Shown piece after piece: positions 51,406 to 59,897 of a DNA stretch of 64,000 nt; within the stretch, counting starts at the first letter, position 1; each line of letters begins with the position of its first letter. Both the position numbers and the translations under genes were made by a program. Under the pieces are notes generated by a model, which ran no database searches, had not been told where the DNA came from, and saw only the letters and a program-made list of their open reading frames with translations. The DNA lies in assembly GCF_012767755.2 (NCBI RefSeq), contig NZ_AP023189.1, positions 3,412,001 to 3,476,000 on the forward strand. The letters are read 5' to 3'. This DNA is from Pseudomonas tohonis. GTDB taxonomy: Bacteria > Pseudomonadota > Gammaproteobacteria > Pseudomonadales > Pseudomonadaceae.

Positions 51406-52521
51406 ATGAAAGTGAATAGACAGTTGGGCTATGTGAAAAGTTTGTCGCTCGCCTGTGCATGTCTCCTGTCCGGAACCGCTCTTGGTGCCGAGAAGTTCAC
51501 TGTCTCCGAGGAGCAGATGCAGGCTCTCGGAATCAAGCTGATCCCTGTGCAGAACGCCATGGGCGAGGTGCGTAGTCGGTACCCGGCGCAGGTGGTGGTG
51601 CCGCCCAAATCGGAGCAGGTCATCAGCTCACCGCTGGAGGGGTTGGTAACTCAACTGCTGGTGGGTGAGTTCCAGGCGGTGAAGCGAGGTGAGGCGCTGG
51701 CGCGGCTATCCAGCCCGGCCATGAGCCAACTGCAGTTGCAGCTGTTGCAGGCCTCGGCTCGGGCGACTCTGGCGCGCCAGGCAAACGCTCGTGAGCAATC
51801 GCTTTTCGAGGAGGGGATCATCCCCCAGCGACGTGCCCAGGAGTCCCTGGCTGCGTTGAAAGAGGCAGAGGCGACCCTGGCTCAGGCGAAGTCTGAGTTG
51901 GCGCTTGCAGGGCTTTCGAAGGAGTCGATGGAGCAGGTCATTCGTACCGGGATCCCCTCGGACTCCATCACTCTGACCGCTACACAGGACGGGATTGTCA
52001 GTTCGATTTCGGTACGGCCAGGCCAGCGCGTGGATGCGGCTACCGCGCTGCTCAACGTCACCCAGGTCGACACCCTGTGGCTCGATGTGCAGATCCCCGC
52101 GTCGTCGAGCCTGAGTGTCAAGGCTGGTGCTCGCGTTGAAGTCGCCGACAAGCAGGTCTCTGGTCGAGTGCTGAGCCTCAGCCCGACCATCACGGCCAAT
52201 AACCAGTTCGTAGTGTTGCGCGCTGAGATCGATGGTGCATCGGCAGGTCTGCTGCGCCCTGGTGAGCTGGTGACTGTTGAGATCCCCGTTGAGTCATCTG
52301 GCCAGGCCTGGTCGTTGCCGCTCACTGCGGTTGCGCGCAACAAGGACGACTCGGTGATCTTCGTGCGCACCACCGATGGTTTCTTGGCGAAACCGGTGAA
52401 GGTACAGGCCAGTGCCGGTCAACTGGTGCGTGTCGAGGGCGATCTCGGCCCGCAGGACCAGGTCGCCGTGAGTGGCGTCGTTGCCCTCAAGGGTGCCTGG
52501 CTTGAAGAGGACGGTGAGTGA
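51406..52521 (+). CDS. czcB: RND efflux periplasmic adaptor (CzcB/CusB type)
   Basis: A 371-residue membrane fusion protein with a signal peptide (about residues 10-28). Its lipoyl-like, helical-hairpin and barrel regions are visible: ISSPLEGLVTQLLVGEFQAV, then NAREQSLFEEGIIPQRRAQE, then TLTATQDGIVSSISVRPGQR. It links the inner-membrane pump to the outer-membrane channel. The ATG at 51406 has GGAG upstream. Its stop overlaps the pump gene start by one base. Confidence 0.83.
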   Translation: MKVNRQLGYVKSLSLACACLLSGTALGAEKFTVSEEQMQALGIKLIPVQNAMGEVRSRYPAQVVVPPKSEQVISSPLEGLVTQLLVGEFQAVKRGEALARLSSPAMSQLQLQLLQASARATLARQANAREQSLFEEGIIPQRRAQESLAALKEAEATLAQAKSELALAGLSKESMEQVIRTGIPSDSITLTATQDGIVSSISVRPGQRVDAATALLNVTQVDTLWLDVQIPASSSLSVKAGARVEVADKQVSGRVLSLSPTITANNQFVVLRAEIDGASAGLLRPGELVTVEIPVESSGQAWSLPLTAVARNKDDSVIFVRTTDGFLAKPVKVQASAGQLVRVEGDLGPQDQVAVSGVVALKGAWLEEDGE

Positions 52522-55500
52522 TGCTGAGCCGTCTCGTTCAATTCTCGTTGTCACAGCGGCTGTTCATGCTGCTGGCGACAATCCTCATCGCTGCGGCGGG
52601 CTGGTATGCCTACCGCGGTCTTCCCATCGATGCATTCCCTGATGTCGCCAGCACCCAGGTGAAGGTGATCATGAAAGCCCCGGGGATGACCCCGGAGGAA
52701 GTTGAAAGCCGGATCGCGGTACCGATCGAAGTCGAGATGCTCGGCATCCCGGACACCAAGATCCTGCGCTCTGTCACTAAGTACGGCCTGGTGGACGTGA
52801 CCATCGACTTCAAGGATGGCACCAACATCTATTGGGCGCGCCAGCAGGTAGCGGAGCGGCTGGGCAATCTGACTGACAGCCTGCCTGAAGGCATCTCCGG
52901 TGGCATGGCACCCATCACCACGCCATTGGGCGAGATGTTCATGTTCACCGTCGATGGTGAATCCATGTCGTTGGTGGAGCGTCGTAGCCTGCTGGACTGG
53001 GTCATCCGCCCAGCGCTGCGCATAGTGCCCGGCGTCGCCGACGTCAACTCCCTGGGCGGGCAGGTCCGCACCTTCGAGATCATGCCTGACCCGGTAAGGA
53101 TGGCCGCCAATGGCGTGAGCCTGGAGCAGCTGTCCGAGGCCGTGAACGGCAACAACCGCAACGACGGTGCCGGCCGCCTGGGGGAGGGTGATGAGGTCCT
53201 TCTGGTTCGTAGCGAGGGCAGCATTCGCACCCTGGATGACCTTCGTGCGGTGGTAGTGAGTGCCAACGGCTCTTCGCCCGTGCGGGTGGCCGACCTGGCC
53301 GAGGTGAAGATCGGCACGCTCACGCGCTACGGCGTGGTCACCCAGGATGGCAAGGGCGAGGCGGTACAGGGGCTGGTTCTCGGCCTGGCCGGCGCCAACG
53401 CCAAGGAAGTAGTCAAGGGCGTTCAACTGAAGCTCAAGGAGCTGGAGGCAACGCTGCCAGAAGGCATCAAGATCACCAGCTTCTACGACCGCTCCTCCTT
53501 GGTAGAGAAAGCCGTAGGTGCCGTCTCCAAGGCGTTGCTGGAAGCAACGGTACTGGTGATCGTGCTGCTGGCGCTGTTCCTCGGCAACATCCGTGCAGCG
53601 CTTACCGTGGCGCTGGTGCTGCCGCTTGCCGCGTTGATCACCTTCATCCTCATGCGCTTCTTCGGGATGTCCGCGAACCTCATGAGCCTTGGAGGGTTGG
53701 CCATCGCCATCGGTATGCTGGTGGATGCGGCCGTGGTGGTGGTGGAGAACATCGTGCAGCGCCTTGCCACCGATACCTCTGAAGGCAAGCTGCCGCGTCT
53801 GCACATCATCTATCGGGCCGTGCGTGAAGTGGCGGTGCCGGTGACCTCCGGCATCCTGATCATCATCACGGTATTCCTTCCGCTGCTGACGCTACAGGGG
53901 CTGGAAGGCAAGTTCTTCGTACCCGTTGCTCTGACCATCGTCTTCGCGCTTGCTGGTTCGTTGCTGCTGTCTCTGACCGTGATTCCGGTGCTCTCGTCCT
54001 ATCTGTTGCGCGAGGTGAAGCACGAGGATCCCTGGCTCGCCCGCAAGCTGTTGGCAATCTACGGCCCGGCACTGGAATGGGGGCTGCGCCAGCAGAAGCT
54101 GATCGGTGTGATGGCCGTTGCGCTGTTGGTGGTTGCCGGGCTCGTCTACACCCAGGTGGGCAAGACCTTCATGCCGACCATGGATGAGGGGGACCTGATC
54201 GTCGGTATCGAGAAGTTGCCGTCGGTAAGCCTGGAGCAGACCGCTGAGCTGGACAAGAAGATCCACAAGGCTCTGATGGGTGCCATTCCGGAGATCCGCG
54301 GCATCGTTGCACGAGCTGGCTCCGATGAGATCGGCCTGGACCCCATGGGACTCAACCAGACCGATACCTACCTACTGCTCAAGCCGACCAGTGAATGGCG
54401 GATGGACACCAAGGAAGAGCTGATGGACGAGATCCGCAAGGTTCTCGACCCGATGCCCGGTATCGATTACAGCTTCACCCAGCCTATCGAAATGCGCGTA
54501 TCCGAAATGATCATCGGCGTGCGTGGTGATCTGGCGGTCAAGGTGTACGGGCCAGAACTGGCCAAGCTCAACGAACTCGGTGGGCAGATCGAAGGGCTGC
54601 TGAAGACCGTACCCGGCAACCAGGACGTGTACACCGTGCAGAACGACGGCGTGCAGTACCTGCGGGTTGAGATCGACCGCCTGCAGGCTGGCCGCTTCGG
54701 TCTCTCCGTGGAAGCCATTCAGGATGCACTGCGTGCCCAGATCGAGGGGCAGCGTGCCGGTACCGTTATCGAGGGCAACCAGCGCACCCCCATCCTCATC
54801 CGTGCGGATGAGTCGGTGCGTGCGTCGCCGGCCGAGTTCGATGCCGTTCGTATCACCACCCCGGATGGCAGCACCGTACCGCTGCGCAGCGTCGCCAAGC
54901 TGGAGCGTGCCGAAGGTCCGGTGAAGATCGACCGTGAGATGGGTAGCCGTTACAGCGTGGTGATCGCCAATGTCGCAGGCCGCGACCTGGTGGGCTTCGT
55001 TGAAGAGGCGAAGGCGCTGGTGGCCAAGAGCGTCGAGCTGCCCAACGGCTACCGCATCAGCTGGGGCGGCCAGTTCGAGAACCAGCAGCGTGCTGCCGCT
55101 CGCCTGACTGTGGTCATTCCCGTGGCCTTGGGGCTGATCTTCGTGCTGCTGTTTTCCACCTTCGGCTCCGTGCGCCAGGCGCTGCTCATCCTCAGCAACA
55201 TCCCGTTCGCCTTGGTAGGCGGCATTGTCGCCCTGTGGCTGACCGGGGAGTACCTGTCGGTACCCGCATCAGTCGGGTTCATCGCCTTGCTCGGTATAGC
55301 CGTGCTCAACGGCATCGTCCTGGTGAGCTACTTCAACCAGCTGTACGGCGAAGGCATGGCGTTGCGTGATGTGGTGGTGCAGGGCGCGAAGCGCCGGTTG
55401 CGCCCGGTGATGATGACCGCGTCCATCACTGCCTTCGGCCTTGTGCCGCTGCTGTTCGCCACCGGCCCTGGTTCCGAGATCCAGCGCCCCCTCGCCATCG

Positions 55501-55604
55501 TAGTCATCGGCGGCCTGATCACCGTAACGGCATTGACCCTGATGCTGCTGCCAATCCTTTACCTCCGCTTCGCTCATCCCAAGAGGGAGACCGCTGATGC
55601 CTAA
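52521..55604 (+). CDS. czcA: RND heavy-metal efflux pump (CzcA/CusA family)
   Basis: A 1027-residue RND transporter of the heavy-metal (HME) family. The start PIDAFPDVASTQVKVIMKAP is typical, twelve membrane helices and two large periplasmic loops are evident, and helix 4 carries GGLAIAIGMLVDAAVVVVEN, the pattern of HME-RND pumps of divalent cations. It forms the inner-membrane trimer of a CzcCBA-type complex with the flanking gene products. Zn, Co, Cd or Ni are likely substrates; the exact one cannot be read by eye. Confidence 0.88.
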   Translation: MLSRLVQFSLSQRLFMLLATILIAAAGWYAYRGLPIDAFPDVASTQVKVIMKAPGMTPEEVESRIAVPIEVEMLGIPDTKILRSVTKYGLVDVTIDFKDGTNIYWARQQVAERLGNLTDSLPEGISGGMAPITTPLGEMFMFTVDGESMSLVERRSLLDWVIRPALRIVPGVADVNSLGGQVRTFEIMPDPVRMAANGVSLEQLSEAVNGNNRNDGAGRLGEGDEVLLVRSEGSIRTLDDLRAVVVSANGSSPVRVADLAEVKIGTLTRYGVVTQDGKGEAVQGLVLGLAGANAKEVVKGVQLKLKELEATLPEGIKITSFYDRSSLVEKAVGAVSKALLEATVLVIVLLALFLGNIRAALTVALVLPLAALITFILMRFFGMSANLMSLGGLAIAIGMLVDAAVVVVENIVQRLATDTSEGKLPRLHIIYRAVREVAVPVTSGILIIITVFLPLLTLQGLEGKFFVPVALTIVFALAGSLLLSLTVIPVLSSYLLREVKHEDPWLARKLLAIYGPALEWGLRQQKLIGVMAVALLVVAGLVYTQVGKTFMPTMDEGDLIVGIEKLPSVSLEQTAELDKKIHKALMGAIPEIRGIVARAGSDEIGLDPMGLNQTDTYLLLKPTSEWRMDTKEELMDEIRKVLDPMPGIDYSFTQPIEMRVSEMIIGVRGDLAVKVYGPELAKLNELGGQIEGLLKTVPGNQDVYTVQNDGVQYLRVEIDRLQAGRFGLSVEAIQDALRAQIEGQRAGTVIEGNQRTPILIRADESVRASPAEFDAVRITTPDGSTVPLRSVAKLERAEGPVKIDREMGSRYSVVIANVAGRDLVGFVEEAKALVAKSVELPNGYRISWGGQFENQQRAAARLTVVIPVALGLIFVLLFSTFGSVRQALLILSNIPFALVGGIVALWLTGEYLSVPASVGFIALLGIAVLNGIVLVSYFNQLYGEGMALRDVVVQGAKRRLRPVMMTASITAFGLVPLLFATGPGSEIQRPLAIVVIGGLITVTALTLMLLPILYLRFAHPKRETADA

Positions 55605-55899
55605 TATCTGGCTGACCCTGCTTTGCCCACCGAGTCTTGAAGAAAAACTGATCGACCAGTTGCTGGTGACTACCGGCACTCAGGTATTCACCAGCACGCC
55701 GGTTGCTGCACATGGTCTCTCCACTTCGGCACTCGACCCCGTCGAGCAGGTGATGGGGAGGGCGCGAGCCGTGCAGATACAGCTCGTGGTTGACCAGGAC
55801 CACGTCATCCACCTGCTGGACACCTTGCGTGAGCAGTTCCCGAGAACGGGGCTGCGCTTCTGGACGTCACAGATCAACCTGCTCGGAGAGCTCGCGTAA
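55597..55899 (+). CDS. DUF3240-family protein
   Basis: A 100-residue, PII-like small protein (WLTLLCPPSLEEKLIDQLLV; VVDQDHVIHLLDTLREQFPR). DUF3240 genes occur in heavy-metal RND operons. It overlaps the pump gene by 8 bases and shares one base with the channel gene. The ferredoxin-like pattern suggests a cytoplasmic sensor or modulator of the pump. Confidence 0.75.
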   Translation: MPNIWLTLLCPPSLEEKLIDQLLVTTGTQVFTSTPVAAHGLSTSALDPVEQVMGRARAVQIQLVVDQDHVIHLLDTLREQFPRTGLRFWTSQINLLGELA

Positions 55900-57134
55900 T
55901 GGAACGACTCCTTCTTCTGATGCTGCTGATGGGGGCCAGTGGTTCTGCTGCCTCGCAGACGCTGCCCATTCAGGAAGCCTTACCAACGTCTATTGCGACA
56001 TCCCTGCTTAATTCCGACCCTCGGGTAGCGTCGGCGAAGGCAAGCATGGAAGCGGCTCTGCAGGAGGCAGGCATCATCCGGCGCTCGCCCTACGAGACGA
56101 TCGTAACGGCTACCGGGCAGCAGCGTCGTGTAGATAGCGGCCCCAACTACAACGAGTGGAACGTCGGCGTCGAGCGCACCATCAGGCTGCCTGGCAAGGT
56201 GAACGCGGATAACGACATCAGTAACGCTGTGGTTGAGGAGGCGTACGCCGGTTACGGTGAGGCAAGGCACACGGCGGCGCAGGAGCTGATGGCGCTCTGG
56301 CTGGACTGGCTTGCGGCCGAGCATGCGCTCGACATCGCCAACAAAGGGCTGGCATCCGCCAAGGAGAGCCTGGCCGCGGTGGAGAAGCGCAGCCGTGCCG
56401 GTGATGCCTCGAAACTTGATGTGAGCTTGGCTCGTGCTGAGCAGGCGGAGCTGCTACGGCAGGGAAATGACGCGAAAGTTCTGGCTGCATCCAGTTGGGC
56501 GCGCCTGTCCAATCGCTTCCCGGGAATCGAGCGTAACAAGGTCGCACTTCCGGTACCGTCCAAGGAACTGGGCGACATGGAAAGCTGGCGCGAGCGGATT
56601 CTGCAGGAGAGTGATGAGCTGCGTCGCGCCGAGGCCACTGCACTCAAGTCGCAGGGGCAAGCCAGCCGTGCCAAGGCCGACAAGATCCCCGATCCGACGC
56701 TGGGGCTCTTCACCACTTCGGAGCAGGGCAGCCGGGAGCGGATCTACGGTGTGAGTGTCAGCATGCCGATTCCCAGTGGTACCCGTAGCGCTCGGTACAG
56801 CCAGGCACTCTCTCAGGAGGAAGCTGCACGGCAGGATGCAGCCCTGGTCAAGCGTGAGCTGGAGATGCGCATCGCTCGTGATGTCACGCAGGCCTCCGGC
56901 GCCTATGACAGCTACATGATTGCGAAAGATGGAGCCGAGGCGATGGCACAGAACGAGGCGCAGATGCAGCGTGCCTACGAGCTGGGTGAGGCCGACCTGC
57001 AATCGTTGTTGCTGGCCCGGCGCCAGGCTGTGGCTGCCTCGACAAACGCCTTGAGTGCGCATGTCGAGACGCTGCGGACTCACCTTTCCTTGCTGATCGA
57101 CGCGCACAAGATCTGGAAACTGGACGAGTCCTGA
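55899..57134 (+). CDS. czcC: Outer-membrane efflux channel (CzcC/TolC family)
   Basis: A 411-residue outer-membrane factor with a signal peptide (MERLLLLMLLMGASGSAAS) and two TolC-type helical repeats (for example LPGKVNADNDISNAVVEEAY and MPIPSGTRSARYSQALSQEE). It completes the tripartite pump with the adaptor and RND proteins. Gene order is adaptor, pump, DUF3240, channel. A terminator hairpin follows at 57157-57181. Confidence 0.82.
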   Translation: MERLLLLMLLMGASGSAASQTLPIQEALPTSIATSLLNSDPRVASAKASMEAALQEAGIIRRSPYETIVTATGQQRRVDSGPNYNEWNVGVERTIRLPGKVNADNDISNAVVEEAYAGYGEARHTAAQELMALWLDWLAAEHALDIANKGLASAKESLAAVEKRSRAGDASKLDVSLARAEQAELLRQGNDAKVLAASSWARLSNRFPGIERNKVALPVPSKELGDMESWRERILQESDELRRAEATALKSQGQASRAKADKIPDPTLGLFTTSEQGSRERIYGVSVSMPIPSGTRSARYSQALSQEEAARQDAALVKRELEMRIARDVTQASGAYDSYMIAKDGAEAMAQNEAQMQRAYELGEADLQSLLLARRQAVAASTNALSAHVETLRTHLSLLIDAHKIWKLDES

Positions 57135-57156
57135 TCCGCTCCAACCGCTCTAAAAC

Positions 57157-57181
57157 ACCGGCCGGGCATACCCCGGCCGGT
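57157..57181 (+). terminator. Terminator after the efflux operon
   Basis: CCGGCCGGG-CATA-CCCCGGCCGG stem with a following TCGTCTTT tract, 23 bases after the channel gene stop. Confidence 0.65.
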
Positions 57182-57194
57182 CGTCTTTCAAAAT

Positions 57195-57222
57195 TGTAAT
57201 TCTTCAATCATCTTGCAGACAG
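57195..57222 (+). promoter_or_regulatory. CzcR-like box, copy C (porin)
   Basis: TGTAATTC, 12 bases, GCAGACAG, upstream of the OprD-family porin gene. The first 19 bases of this site match copy D at 58691 almost exactly. Confidence 0.58.
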
Positions 57223-57322
57223 CTCCGGGCAGTAAGGATAGGGGGCGGCCGACTACACGCAGTGCAACAAGAAAACAGGCCGCCACGAATCAACAAGAAA
57301 CTGCCGATCAAATGGAGCAAAC

Positions 57323-58645
57323 ATGAACTCAAAGACCAAGCTGTCGCTTGCCGTCCTCGCGGCACTGGCAGGTATCAGCCCTCTCGCGAACGCCGAAGAG
57401 CAAAGCGAGGGCTTCATCGAAGGCAGCAGCCTGACCGTCCTCAACCGCAACTTCTACTTCAATCGTGACAACCGCAACGGCGAGAACGGTGCTGGCGGTG
57501 CTGGATACTCCGAAGCCTGGGCGCACGGGATCATCGGCAAGTTCGAATCCGGCTTCACCCAGGGTACCGTTGGCTTCGGTGTGGATGCGTTCGCCATGAT
57601 CGGCATCAAGCTCGACACGGGTGGCGGTCGCAACGGTGCGCGCAGCTCGTTCGACGTGCTGCCGGTGAACAGCGAGGGTGAGGCTCGTGACGAGTACACC
57701 AAGGTTGGGGGCGCCGTTAAGGTCAAGGCATTCGATACCGAGATCAAGGTGGGCGACGTCTTCCCCGTGACCCCTGTGGTCGCCTACGGCGATTCGCGCC
57801 TGCTGCCGGAAAGCTTCCGCGGTGTGACCCTCACCAACACCAGCCTCGAAGGCCTGACCGTCCAGGGTGGTCGTCTGCATTCGATGAGCCAGCCTGTCTC
57901 CAGCGACATGCGCGATAACTTCGCGACCTTCTACGCAGGCCCGGTGGCGGCACCGTGGATCGGCTACTTCGGTGGCGATTACACCCTGAATGAAAACGTT
58001 GGCCTGAGCCTGTACACCAGCCGCCTGAAAGACGCCTGGAACCAGTACTACTTCGGTACCACGTTGAACTACCCGCTCTCCGACAGCCTGTCGCTGATCG
58101 GTGGGTTCAACTACTACAAGGCCGTGGACGAGGGCAAGAAGCTGCTCGGTGAGTTCGACAACGATATCTGGAGCGGCAAGATCGGTGTCCAGTTCGGTGC
58201 GCACACCGTGGCTCTTTCCCACCAACGCAACAATGGCGACGACGACTTCGATTACCTGCGCCAGGCAGACTCGATCTTCTTGGACAACTCCATCCAGTAC
58301 AGTGACTTCAACTCTCCGAAAGAGCGCTCTTGGATGGTGCGGTATGACCTTAACATGAAGGAGTACGGTATTCCCGGTCTGTCCTTCATGACTCGTTATG
58401 CCAAAGGTACCGACGCCGACTACAGCAACGCCAACAGCGTGTACATGCGCCGTGATAGTGACGGTAACCCGCTGACGAACCAGAAGCGCTGGGAGCGTGA
58501 TATCGAGGTGAAATACGTGGTGCAGACAGGCTCGCTGAAGGACATGTCCTTCCGCATTCGCCAAGCCAATACTCGCGCCACGCAGTACGAGTCGGATCTG
58601 GACGAGTTCCGTCTGATCGTCGAATACCCGATCACTGTCCTGTAA
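57323..58645 (+). CDS. OprD-family outer-membrane porin
   Basis: A 440-residue porin with a signal peptide (KLSLAVLAALAGISPLANA). It has the OprD start (FIEGSSLTVLNRNFYFNRDN), repeated amphipathic strands and a C-terminal EYPITVL ending. OprD-type porins take up basic amino acids or other small acids; in P. aeruginosa CzcR represses oprD. Here the porin is preceded by a CzcR-like box and follows the efflux operon, so metal control is likely, but the sign is not visible. A terminator lies at 58653. Confidence 0.82.
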   Translation: MNSKTKLSLAVLAALAGISPLANAEEQSEGFIEGSSLTVLNRNFYFNRDNRNGENGAGGAGYSEAWAHGIIGKFESGFTQGTVGFGVDAFAMIGIKLDTGGGRNGARSSFDVLPVNSEGEARDEYTKVGGAVKVKAFDTEIKVGDVFPVTPVVAYGDSRLLPESFRGVTLTNTSLEGLTVQGGRLHSMSQPVSSDMRDNFATFYAGPVAAPWIGYFGGDYTLNENVGLSLYTSRLKDAWNQYYFGTTLNYPLSDSLSLIGGFNYYKAVDEGKKLLGEFDNDIWSGKIGVQFGAHTVALSHQRNNGDDDFDYLRQADSIFLDNSIQYSDFNSPKERSWMVRYDLNMKEYGIPGLSFMTRYAKGTDADYSNANSVYMRRDSDGNPLTNQKRWERDIEVKYVVQTGSLKDMSFRIRQANTRATQYESDLDEFRLIVEYPITVL

Positions 58646-58652
58646 CGCAAAA

Positions 58653-58672
58653 GGGGCCGCAAATGCGGCCCC
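58653..58672 (+). terminator. Terminator after the porin gene
   Basis: GGGGCCGC-AAAT-GCGGCCCC, an eight-pair perfect stem seven bases after the porin stop; the T-run is poor. Confidence 0.6.
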
Positions 58673-58690
58673 AACTGAAACTTTCAGAAT

Positions 58691-58718
58691 TGTAATTCTT
58701 CAATCACGGTCCTGTCAG
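58691..58718 (+). promoter_or_regulatory. CzcR-like box, copy D
   Basis: TGTAATTC, 12 bases, CCTGTCAG, then 11-12 bases to TATATT (58730-58735), the best -10 of the set. It drives the segment that ends in the terminator at 58858, with no sizeable gene in between. Confidence 0.62.
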
Positions 58719-58739
58719 TTTCAGTTTCTTATATTGGTA

Positions 58740-58885
58740 TCGCACAGAACGAAACGCATCCCTGGCAGGTTCGCATGGAGTTCTTTGCGCTGGATCTCAC
58801 CAGATGTACCCATTCACCTTGGTAGCTGATTGCTCCTTTGGAAGAGGTGAATCCTGCGGCGCCTTGCAAAAGGCGCCTTTTTTAT
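58740..58885 (+). ncRNA. Candidate metal-responsive small RNA (about 145 nt)
   Basis: A promoter-like box (copy D) with TATATT lies just before, and a strong intrinsic terminator (58858-58883) ends the segment. The only plausible frame inside is 16 codons from 58774 with a weak ribosome site. This promoter-to-terminator unit without a gene fits a small RNA controlled by the CzcR-like regulator. Inferred from sequence layout only. Confidence 0.45.
58858..58883 (+). terminator. Strong Rho-independent terminator
   Basis: GGCGCCTT-GCAA-AAGGCGCC followed by TTTTTT: an eight-pair stem with a tetraloop and a six-T tail, the best intrinsic terminator in the window. Confidence 0.85.
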
Positions 58886-58908
58886 TTCTGACAATCAAGT
58901 TTCAAATA

Positions 58909-58936
58909 AGTAATTGTCACGCAACGGTCGTGTAAG
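58909..58936 (+). promoter_or_regulatory. CzcR-like box, copy E (degenerate)
   Basis: AGTAATTG, 12 bases, CGTGTAAG, then 11 bases to TAACAT. It differs from the other boxes at a few positions but keeps the spacing. It lies upstream of the DUF2790 gene. Confidence 0.45.
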
Positions 58937-58985
58937 GCGCCGGTTGTTAACATCCGTCTGGAATAAACAACCGGAAGAATTACAT

Positions 58986-59327
58986 ATGAAACTTGCGAAA
59001 CTGATTGTTCTCGTGGTTGCACTTGCAAGCACGCCATACACATTCGCAATCAATACCGGCAACTCCACCAGCGCCGAAATCGAAGCGCAGTTCGAGAGGG
59101 CCAACCTGAAGGAAACCACCAGCTACGCCGCCCTGGTCAAGCAGCCCATACCTGAGATCAAGGACTACAAGTACGGCATGAAGCTGGATGTCGCTAAGGT
59201 CATCTACCGTTCGCCGAGTGTGAAGTACTGCGGCACGGTGAAGAAGCTGCTCAGCTACGCGGACTCCCAAGGCAATCTCCACGCCATCCGCTATCTCGCC
59301 CAGGGCGAATGCCAAAACCAGCGTTGA
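58986..59327 (+). CDS. DUF2790-family small secreted protein
   Basis: A 113-residue protein with a signal peptide (MKLAKLIVLVVALASTPYTFA) and a C-terminal DUF2790 domain (DYKYGMKLDVAKVIYRSPSV, then YADSQGNLHAIRYLAQGEC) with two Cys residues. DUF2790 proteins are small Pseudomonas periplasmic proteins of unknown role, often metal-induced. GGAAG precedes the ATG. A degenerate CzcR-like box is upstream. Confidence 0.72.
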   Translation: MKLAKLIVLVVALASTPYTFAINTGNSTSAEIEAQFERANLKETTSYAALVKQPIPEIKDYKYGMKLDVAKVIYRSPSVKYCGTVKKLLSYADSQGNLHAIRYLAQGECQNQR

Positions 59328-59373
59328 TCGCTTGAATCCGATCCTAGGCCAAACCCACCGTTGGAGGTTCCCC

Positions 59374-59544
59374 ATGAAGAAAACCAGCCTTCTTTTCGCC
59401 GCCGCCTTGGTGGCGCTGCCTGGCTTGACCATGGCCAAGGGGCAGGAGCTCAAAGGCGTCCGTGAGTACATGCTTAAGGTTTATCAGCAGGAGAAAGCGG
59501 CAGAGGCGAGCAAGGCGAAGCAGGACAACGGAATTCAGAAATGA
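59374..59544 (+). CDS. Small secreted protein (56 aa)
   Basis: A 56-residue protein with a signal peptide (MKKTSLLFAAALVALPGLTM) and a charged helical tail (EYMLKVYQQEKAAEASKAKQ). GGAGG lies just before the ATG at 59374. It is 46 bases after the DUF2790 gene and probably co-transcribed. It is similar in style to the small protein at 44679. Function unknown. Confidence 0.6.
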   Translation: MKKTSLLFAAALVALPGLTMAKGQELKGVREYMLKVYQQEKAAEASKAKQDNGIQK

Positions 59545-59558
59545 CCCGCTTGTGCAAG

Positions 59559-59759
59559 TCAGTCAGGGCGGGTTGGCGATATTATCATTCGTCGCTTGAG
59601 CCTTAGAGTTATCCCTTCCTCGTTGCGCTCAATTACCAGCTAGTCCCCCAAGGACCAGCCAAGTGTCTCTAAAAGCTCTGGGGGGAGCTCAACGACGGCA
59701 TCTCCGCTACCATCTCCTGGATCTTGGCATACTGCGCGCCAGGTGTTGGGTGTGGCCAT
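59559..59759 (-). pseudogene. AbrB-like antitoxin gene interrupted by an amber codon
   Basis: From the ATG at 59759 the frame gives 39 residues ending VELPPELLETLGWSLGD, then a TAG (59640-59642). Beyond it the same frame continues LVIERNEEGITLRL and more, to a TGA at 59559. Joined, this is a typical AbrB/SpoVT-like small antitoxin or regulator (P-x-E-L-L-x-x-L-G-W-x-x-G-D-x-L-x-I). The TAG replaces the residue normally between GD and L, so one base change may have broken it. It is divergent from the HEPN gene at 59898. Confidence 0.65.
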
Positions 59760-59897
59760 TGCTTTGACTCCGCAAGATGAATCCAGTCCAGTATGGCTGT
59801 CCATTCCCAAGGAAGCAGCCCCCTGAAACCACTTCAGGTTATCCAGATTGTCTTGTGTACTGCTCGAAACCCACCGGCTGATAGAAAAGGAGCTTCT

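Noticed and set aside
58774..58824. 16-codon peptide inside the candidate small RNA
   Set aside because: Weak ribosome site and no sign of coding; not listed as a gene, though translation cannot be excluded.
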